Part shown: piece by piece, positions 24,501 through 34,803 of the stretch
How the letters are laid out: each line of letters begins with the position of its first letter
Numbering within the stretch: the stretch's first letter is position 1
Origin: Phoronis australis
Lineage: Eukaryota; Phoronida; Phoronidae
DNA: 64,000 nt
Assembly (NCBI GenBank): GCA_002633005.1
Contig: NMRA01000149.1
Span: 574,487 to 638,486 of the forward strand
Direction: 5' to 3'
The notes under the pieces: model-generated
What the model saw: the letters and a program-made list of their open reading frames with translations, nothing else
What the model was told of the DNA's origin: nothing
Databases searched by the model: none
Program-made: the position numbers and the translations under genes

Positions 24501-27500
24501 TTTAGATTTCTGGCAGAGGAGGCTTTAAAACATTAGAATGTTATTTAGTAATTCTCAATTATGTTTCTTGTGTTATTTCAAATACTGTGAAGAAATTTGA
24601 AAGGCACAGGATGCAAAACTTGTTCATCTAGAACAAAACATTTATTATCAATCGACAAGAGTTATAACTATATTTTTTTAATAATAAAATTGGTCAACAA
24701 ACCACAGTTATTGTGTGTAATTCATACTTTCATTTCTCATATCTTGCACATGAGTGAGAGTGACTAGGTTTATCATAGTTTGAGAATCACTAGATTTTTG
24801 TTGGCATTGACAAACAAACAACCTGAATGTGACCAAGGTGAGAGAAATGTTTTTGCGCAAACCTTATCAAACCATTTGCAGGAATTACCTTCATCAACTG
24901 GCAGCTTCATTTGAAACTTGACTTGTGCCAGTGTGACCATGTATTATTGGAACAGTTGTTGAACATAACAGTTCTTCACTGTAACATTACTTGTGTATTT
25001 GTCTCTTCCTGTTGTTGGTGTGTTGTATCGCTCTGAGGTTTAGATTTCATTGTTGTAGACTTACTACTCTTGTAGTGTTGAAATATTTAATATTCTGTTG
25101 ATATAGGCGTTCTTCAAATTTGTCTCAAGTCTATGATAGCAAAGATTAATCGTGTAATAAAGCATCTATTGACTTCCTATCTGAATATTCATTACTTTTC
25201 TCCGATTGTCCTCGACAGTGGTTCCAGTCCAACCTCCCCAAGCATCACTTCCTCAGATTGCCAATGTCATGTCACTAGCCCCAGCACCAAGTCAAACAGC
25301 CAGGCAGAAATCTACGGAGACAACTAAGTCATCACCAAAGACCCCTAAGGTGAGGTGTACGTCTAACCTGTTATTACCCTGTTCAGCTCTGTTATGACTA
25401 TTCAAAAAGGTACCAAACGTTTTACTCTGTTTAAACCTATGTGTAAATTTGCACCTATGTCTGGAATTTGGCGCCTGTGGCTAAACTATTTATAGGCAAA
25501 ATCAAGGAGCAAATTTATAAAGTAATAGGTGAGAGAATCGCATGTGTTGATATGCATTCAATTTAACGGACAAGTCAAGTTTCACTCGTCTATTATTTTA
25601 TAAATTTGAATGGAATGATTTTAAATTATTGAAAAAAAAAACATTCCAAGAAAGGGTGGATGTGCCTAAATATTCACTTATACTGTGTATGCTGTGTGAT
25701 TGGTGTGATTTGGTCTCGCAACAGAACACTTGGCATAACTTCCAACTTCCATGTCTTTGGGCTATAATTACTCTGCGCGTGCAAGTGCAGAGTACTGTAG
25801 TTGTTCCTGAGTTTTCTTCAATTTTATTCTTATTACTCTGCGGGTACAAACGCAGAGTTTTACTGTTCTACATATTTTATCTTCTTATTACTCTGTGCGT
25901 TCAAGCGCAGAGTTTTACTGTTCTACATATTTTATCTTCTTCTTATTATTATTATTATTGCTCTGCGCATGCAAGCGCAGAGTACTGTTGTTCCTGGGTT
26001 TTCTTCAGTTTTATTACTATGTGCGTGCGAGCAGATTTTGACCTAGACACTTCAAATTCACAAGTCTTGACTGGTACGTCTAAGTCAATTCGAAATACAA
26101 AGTTTCAGGTCATTTAGTGCAACCATGGGGTCATTAGGTGCATTTTTCTTCAGAAAATTTGTCCTTTTCATTCATCAAGTATTCTGTTGTGTCAACCGTT
26201 AGACTACTGTGATTCTCAGCATTAAGCAAACTTTTCACGGGCTTTGCAAAAATTCTCCTAAAGACGCTTATAATGCACCGGATAGGGTCAATTAGTGCAA
26301 AGGTCATCTAACGTTCAAAATGTTATATCTAGTACATTTTTCAACGAATTCTTTTGAAGTTCAGCACACTAGTGTAAGTCACAATGCCAACTGAACGCCC
26401 TACTTTACTACGCAATAGGCCTAACCAATCAGAAAAATAGGTCGAATATCACTGAGTGCAAACTAAAATTTTAAGCTAGAGATTTCAAAATTACATATCT
26501 GTTTAGTAAATGTGATTGAGTTTGAATTCTAAATTATCAGATCATTTGGTGCGCCCATGGGGTCATTGGATTCATTTTTCTTCTGAAAGTTTGACCAATT
26601 CACTCATGTTGTATTCTGAAGTGCTTAAAGTAAAACATCTGTGATTCTTAGCATTAACCACACTTTAAATCGAGTTTACATTTATTCCCTCATCCGGGCT
26701 CAAAATGCACCGAAAGAGGTCAATTAGTGGAAAGTTTATCAAAATAGTAACATGTTATTTTTCCTACAATTTTAAAGAATTCTTTTTCAAATTGGTTAAT
26801 GGGTTGCTGTCAGTAACTTCCCATAACAATTCGTTTAATGCACACGCGTAGAGTCCATTATTGTCACGCCGTGACAACGATCTTTTTAGTTCCACCTGCG
26901 AAATCTCTGAGTCTAGGGCCTGTTCCAAGAAAACTGACTAAGACAAGTCAATTTTAAGATAAAACTCAAGTCTTACGTCAATTCCAAGAATTTGATCTGA
27001 AAGATGTGTTTGCATGCTCCTAACTATGCTAATGTATAGCAGGAACGAAACGACAGTGCTATTTGAACATCATCTACGCTACACTTGTAAATGTGAAAAT
27101 AAAAAATTCTGCAAATAGGTGACCTTTGCACTAATGATGTACTTTGGGGGCTCACATAACCGGCATCATGCTGTGTTGTTCCTCAACACCACATCATGAT
27201 ATTTAGTGGACACGATAGAGTGATTTACGGTGGATCATTTTCGACACAAAACTTGTTCTTAAAAACATTTGACAATTTTCAACCTACTTCATGTTCACAT
27301 GGTAGCTATGTGTAGTGTTTCTAACGAATTTGACGAGGAGTCACAGAATAAGGAATTAGCGTGTAAGTTCCAATTTGAGTTTTTGCTTAAGTTTTGTCAT
27401 AAATTTGACGTAACTTACTGGATGTGGAAGTTTCAAAGTTTGGAGGTTTGGACAAATTTCAAGTCAAAAGTGAACTTTTAATTGGTTACTTGGATTTGGC

Positions 27501-30500
27501 CCCTGGTCTGTTGTCCCTCTTGTTGTCTATGTAACATTCTTGGGTGCTTACTGCATGCTCTAATTGGCCCCTGGTCTGTTGCCCCTCTTGTTGTCTATGT
27601 AACATTCTTGGGTGCTTACTGGATGCTCTAATTGGCCCCTGGTCTGTTGCCGCTCTTGTTGTCTATGTAACATTCTTGGGTGCTTACTGCATGCTCTAAT
27701 TGATCATATAAATGGTTTTAATTGGTTTTTTAATTGTTGTTTTTGCTCCTTGTGGCAAAGCCTTACCTGTGTACAAAAAATGAAACCATGAAATTTAGGT
27801 ATTTTTGCCTACTGTGAGAACAAAGTTGTAATGGGAAGGTTTTGTTTTCTGTGAAGGTTTCGATGCCCCAAACCATCGTGCAAAAGGAAGTCATCATTCA
27901 GTACCCGCCTCCCAAACACGTGAAAAACAAGTCCCTTCTGTGCAAGCCTTATAGTCAGACCAAGGCTACGAGTTGCCGGCCTCACTCTCAAGCAAAGGAA
28001 ACTCAGACAGGTGAGTGGTTCAAATGCATTTTGCGACAATGGTTCAGTTTTACTGTGGTAGGCTCACAAAATTGTTGAAGCAGTTCTTGATAACTTCTTG
28101 ATCTTGTGAGAATGTTTAACCTCAGTGAATGTAGAAAGCTTCTATTTTGTAACTGTTCTCGTGTGTGTTCAAATTTGTTTATAATGAGTGTCTGCATTTG
28201 TTGTTTCTCAAATAGGAATTATCAACTTAATATTGAGATATCACAAGAAATGGTGTGAATTGCTTGTGATTGTATGGAATGTGTTTGGATTTGGATGTTT
28301 TCATATTTGATTGGTTCGAGTTTTTTTGGTTATGCATTTGAGTTTCGAAGAAATTTTAATCACTGATAGTGAAACAGACCTCAGTGGATTTACTGTGAAG
28401 TTGTGATGGTCAGAAAAATGACATATTTGAAGGTATGTGACTGGAGAACTAGTGAAGCTCAACCGGTGATCCCAGAATGACTATTAATGCTCATTGAGAA
28501 GAGAACAGTTAGTTATTCATGATCCTTCCTCTTCTGCCTCGGGTGTTGTGTGGATGATAAAAAAGACTTCCGAAAACCCCAATCATGAAAAAGCCTTCAT
28601 GGTAGCACTTTGGGAAATAGGGTTTAATATATCCTCCGTGTCACACTTTGAGGATTGTTTTGCATGTCTGGCAAATGTGGAAAAATGTGTTCAATACTTT
28701 CTCAGTTTTTGGTCTTTAAAGGGAATGTTGTATTTCACGTTGACCAGTTGTCTGTAGAAGCATCATTGGACTTCTCTCATAGTGGCCAACCTCCCATCAA
28801 AGTGAAAACTTCCTCTTATAACATACTTTAAAGCAGTACGCAGCGCCACCTTTGAAAATCTTGTTTTGTTTTTAGTATTCCTTATTTCAGGTGATTGAAC
28901 CACTTAGCAGATGGAGTTAATGATTTCTTCAACATAAAGATTCACTGCACCTGTAACTTGATCTATTTTAGTTTGTAGTTTGTGATTTCAGCTTGATTGA
29001 ATTAGTGTCGTGTGGATCTTTAAAAGCTTTGGCTGCATGAGGATGTTTGGAGCAGCAGTACATGTTTCTGAATACCCTCCAGAAGTCTTTTTGAACACAT
29101 GGAGTACTGCTGAAATAATCCATGTACTCTAACGTACTTGCCCACATGCCTTATTTTGTGTAGGAATATAACTGTACAATACTTTCTTACTTCGCTTGTA
29201 TCAGTGTACCCATGATCGATAGTGTACCCATGATCGATAGTGTACCATGATCGATAGTGTACCCACGATCGATAGGGTACCCACGATCGATAGGTTACCC
29301 ACGATCGATAGTGTAACCACGATCGATAGTGTACCCACGATCGATAGTGTACCCACGATCGATAGTGTGCCCACGATCGATAGTGTACCCATGATTGATA
29401 GTGTACCCATGATCGATAGTGTACCCATGATCGATAGTGTACCCACAATCAAAACCCTCGCAATTTTTGTTGAATAAACGAGTATTTAATGGTCTTATGC
29501 ATTACAGCGAATTTCGTTCAATCAAGTCTCAGACGCAAACAGCTTGTACTGCGTGCATGACATGTTGTTAACTGAATCACCCGTGTGCAAAATCTTTTTT
29601 TAATGCGTGTAGTAACAAGTTTCAAGTAGCAGAGGAAGCAGATGATAGGCAAGTTTCCATTTTTGAAAAAAATGCAAATTTGAAACAGAAATGTAGATTG
29701 AATTGTACTGAAAACTCCTACATTTATTTTAATCGAATTACTACTTGTCAGGAAATCACTACGACTTCTAGAGACGCGTTTTCAGAAACTTCAAGTTGTG
29801 GGGTGTTGATCATTTTTTGTGGGTTAAGTGAGTTGTCTTCTATCTCTTGTAAAATTTTAGTCACTTGACTGATTTTTCTCTTCGGGACACCATTGCGAAC
29901 CCCAGAAAAATATGTTTTATTGCAATGAGTGAGCTGTTCCAAAAATAGCACAGAATGTACTTGGAAGGACTAAATAAGTTAAAAATGTTTTGAAAATGGG
30001 TACACTGTTTCTACACATGAGTCCTGATTTATTTACCAAAATCTACCTTTCTTGTAAATGTCCACCCTAGGCTTCTCAAAACTTTTTCTTTTTAATTGCT
30101 CATGATATAAATGCCACATTCAATTCAATATTTTCTTTACAGATGGTGAGCCAGAGAAGATGCCTGTAGTAATCCCTGTGCCAGTCCCCATCTACATCCC
30201 TGTACCCATGGCCATGTACTCACTGCCCACACCCTTCCCATTTCCTGTTCCTATTCCTGTCCCCATTCCATGTTTTATACCAACTACGAAAAAGTCAACT
30301 ACGTCCATTTTGAAACACATCAAGGTAGGTTTCAGTGTGTTCTGCTGCTTAACTTAACTGAGTTATGTTTATGTGCTACAATACTAGAGGAGAATTACTG
30401 TGTTGATGCCAAATGGCAACTGTGTAGTTGTATTTGTGAATGGTGTCTTACATCTTGGAACTGAAACAGATTTCCATTCAGTTTGTGAGATCTCCATGTA

Positions 30501-33500
30501 AAGTGAATAAAGTGGGTTCTTTAACATGCATGATTTTGTCTGATTTAACATTGATGACGTTTTCTTACACTTTAGGAAATCCAGGAACGCCTTCCATCAG
30601 ATCCTCTGGAGGCAGAGCTACTAATGATGGCTGAGGCTGTGGCATGCTCCGAGAAAGTGACGGCTGAGTCAAGCGACGAGAGTGACAAAGAAGATGGACC
30701 TGGTGAGACCGTAGTCAAGTTGAACTATCCATTTACTAACTGTAAACATTCGGTTTAGTGGTTAGGGCAGTTGAATTGGTAAACGGAAAAGTTCGGGGGT
30801 GGGTAATTACCAGACATGGGTGCTTAAATGGAAAATTTTTTGAGAAATCAGTGGTGGGTGCTTGCTCGAACATGGGTGCTTAACTCTTGAGTCGAAGAGT
30901 CGCCCTGGCCTGCCATGACTTTTGAAATTGAAAACTCAAATGATTTGTCAGATTTTGATGGAACTTGTCACAAAGGTATTTTTTGCACAGGCACCAGATG
31001 ATTTTCGGGTTTGTACTACTTTAGCGCTACCTGTTGGCCATTTTAGTTTTTGACAAGGCATTGCTCTTCTTTTGATTACTGCCGAAATAGAAATTTTTGG
31101 TGAAACTTGACACAAGGATTAATGGCTGGGATGTGCTGGAACCTGTTGATTATTGGACAGATTGGTTTGCTATTGGCAAATGACATTTTATTTTTTGTTC
31201 AAATATTGCTTGTCTGTTGATTGTGATCAAAATGGCTTGACATATTTTTGGATGAACCTTGACAATGGGATGTTTGGTTGTAATGTGCCAGCACCAGTCA
31301 ATAAAAATGGCTGACCTGATTTATGTAATTATATTAAACGAAACTAATAAATACCCTAGAAGGGTGTGTGTTGCAGTGGTGGGTGCATTTCAACGATTTT
31401 CGTTGTTGTTCAAGTCAATGCCACGCAGTCCTGTGCATTTTGAGTAATCTTGATCAGCCTTAACTCATTGTGTGCTAGAAACGCTGTCTCTTTTTGTATA
31501 AAACATTACGTTTTACTGAGGAGAGAGATTAATGTGTTACTGTTGTTTCAGAGAGTGGGTTAGACTCCTACCAAGAAACACCCACAGCACTGAACACAGA
31601 CTCTAACACGTTCGGTGAAGACATTATGCAGATGGCACTTCAGATGGCTGAGATGACAGAGCCTGTTATGGACTTAGAGGACTCGCTGGCTCCTGTCCCT
31701 GTCAATCAAAGTAAGTAGCTGATGGTGACACTTATCTGTTAATGTTTTGTTGCATATTTTGGTGACTGAGGGAGCTTTTACGAGTGTGTTCCTTCATTCG
31801 TAGTGGTAACAATTTCGCTTTATTCCCCCTGTCTAAGTAGAGAATAGTTTGATGCCTTAGAACTAGCATTAGTTGATAGAATTTTTGCGAGATGTTGTTC
31901 CTTTCATTTTTGTGTTTATTTTTCATAGCTCAAGGGGACTTTTCCACCATTGACTCGGAGAGTGGCATTTTCACAACTGGTGCGGCAAAACGTGGACGAA
32001 AACGTCAGTCAAGATCGTCCAAGCGTAACGTTGGAAAGCGACCGCGTACTGCTTCTCCCACTCCTGTCGCACCCCCAGTACAGGTGGCGCCCTCTCCAGA
32101 TGCAGACATGCACTTGAAGTATATGTACGGGGTGAATGCCTGGAAACACTGGGTGGCCCAGAAAAACCAACAGCTGGCGGAGAACTCTGATGGACGTGGC
32201 CGTACAAAGAAGTTCAAAACAGATATCTTGGCTTGCACAGCAGATGAATTAAATTATTCACTGTGTTTGTTTGTTCAAGAAGTCCGGAAACCCAATGGAT
32301 CTGAATACGCTGCTGACAGCATTTATTACCTCTGTTTAGGTATTTACTTATTTTGTCTTCCACAAATTCAAATGCTCTGTGGTCTAATACCATTACATTG
32401 ACATTTTGTGGTTGTGATTTCAATTTCAAATACTTACAGTATACATCTTCTGTGCTGACACTGCTTTTGTTTACGTACTGTTTTGAGGTCAAAATACCTC
32501 ATCTCTTAGAAACCTGGATGGTACTTTGCATCTGGCCAATAGATGAATACAAGAACCACTAGCACCAACTGCCCACATTATCCCAAACACTGATGTGTTT
32601 CTTTTTCATGAAGCAGAGCAGTTATTGTCTCAGCTACGGCCAGTCCACCCTGGGTATCAAAATCTGTGGTGCTGGTCAAAAAACTTCCAGGAATGTCTTA
32701 AGTGACTGTAAACCTGCCTTTCATGACAAAAAATGAGTTAGACCTGTCATCGTTTTGAAATTGGTCTGAAATTGTTTCTTAGTCAAATTTAGTATGATTT
32801 CTGGGCTTGGAAGGAACTGATAGTTGGTGATTGGTTGAGTTGAGTTGTAACAGTTTGTCAGTGTATTCCCTCACCATGGTTGAGTTGAGTTGTCACAGTT
32901 TGTCAGTGTATTCCCTGAGCATGGTTGAGTTGAGTTGTCACAGTTTGCCAGTTGGTGATTGGTTGAGTTGAGTTGTCACAGTTTGTCAGTTTATTCCCCG
33001 AGCATGGTTTCTAGCTATATCAAAATGTTACTTCTTTGCAAGACCAAAAATAACTGTCTGAGTAAGGAACTAGCTGAGACTTATTGTATTCCATAAGGTT
33101 CTAAATCAAAATTTAGTTTCTTCAATGTAAAGCAGGTTTATTGGTTTCTGCATTTGAAAACCACTGTCAGCTGGAATACTCACTAAACATGATGTGGTGT
33201 GCTTATTATTTTTTCAAGTGTTCAAACGATGAGATTCGTATTGGTAAGGCTGGGTAAATATTAACTACCAGCATTATAAACATCTTCCATTAGCTGTTAC
33301 AGTCTGTTGTCATTTTTCATCTTTGTCCTGTAATATACCACTTTTCTTGTATTTGTTGTCTTTCAGGTATCCAACAATATCTATTTGAAAATGGTCGCAT
33401 CGACAACATCTTCACTGATTTCTACTATGAGAAGTTTACTGGATGTCTCAACAAAGTGATTGGTCTATATGAAGCGCGTCTTAACGGTGAAGGTAAATTT

Positions 33501-34771
33501 ACCTCGCAGATGTTTTTTACTGTAAATTTAACAGACACAACTGGTGATTCTCAAGATGCATTTTCCAGCACTGTTGTTACCTTCTGATGTTTCCATGTAT
33601 ACACAATGGTGGCTGATTCATGATGATTTATATGTTAGTAACATAAAAAATTCATGAATAACTGTGTGACATATTGAAGGATTTGGTATTTTAGTCAATA
33701 GTGGACTGTTTGCCACATGTTAGAACCCTTGTCATGAGAACAGGACCCTTATCTCTCTCTACAAACCACAATTATAACTCTTACTACACATAAAACACCC
33801 CTGCCAGCCAGTTCTTTTCTCTTGTGTTAAGGATTCATCCTTTAGGTATCACTTGCTACATTTACTGGTAATTATAACAGAAGAAGAGGGGCACTCAAGA
33901 GTCCCCAGGCCTCCCGTCCAAACAACCAGAAAAACCTGTGCGATATTAGGGGTGAAGGAAACTCTTCCTGTCAATTGTGGTTGGTCTCCACAGTGATTAC
34001 TATAATCATTATTATCCTGTGACAGGTATTCTAGTTTGTCGTATTGAAGAGGAGCACCTGTGGGAGAGCAAGCAACTTGGTGCCCACTCACCCCATGTCC
34101 TACTCAACACCCTGGTCTACTTCAACACACGATATTTCTTCTTGCGCTCGCCAGAGGCTCACCTCAAGTTATCCTTCTCACACATTATGAAGCAGTGGAA
34201 GAAGACGGCTGTAACGAGCTCTAAGAATCAGAGCCGTAGTGTGTACTTGCGCTACTATAATCCGGCGATGACAGGTGAGAGGCAGGGGAGGGAGTGTTGT
34301 GGGTTCCAAGTGCTCTCTAATGGAGCTGTTTGTACTGTGAGTTGGGGACTATTATTTATTCTTCATAAAATTTTGTTCTTGCATGTAGATTTACTTGTGT
34401 CTGATTTGACTTTAAATTCTCTTTTATACCTATTTCATTAAATACCTGACAGTTAAGATTGTGTACCAACTTCAGTTAATTTTTTCGGGGTCTGTGAAAA
34501 GTCTTGCATTCTCTGATGACATACCTTAATCTACTCAAGTTGATAAATAATTGCTGTGTTTACTGAACTTCACATGATACGACAAAACTTTTCTGAAAAT
34601 GGTCTGGGTATGTGGGCCCGCCATGCTACGACATCAAATTTTTATGGTTGTCCACTCAGTGATAAGTCCACCTGTGTGGCACCCACCCACCCACCCACCC
34701 ACCCACCCACATACACACACACACACACCCACATACACNTAAAAATATAGGTACATATCACAAACATGTAT

Positions 34772-34803
<32 letters not shown>

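Larger units (their letters stand above)
16236..25218 (+). other. Gene A intron 10, the largest intron
   Basis: Nine kilobases in phase 1. It holds, in order, the tRNA-derived relic, the short MITE, the dispersed segment, the 1.2-kb inverted-end element, the nested recombinase-like gene and the 0.65-kb MITE. From 23690 to 25218 nothing was recognised. Gene B's equivalent intron (48624-50372) is only 1.7 kb and has no nested gene. Confidence 0.85.

Noticed and set aside
29020-29477. Long repetitive frames (SVPTID-type and antisense)
   Set aside because: They are translations of the 18-bp minisatellite.
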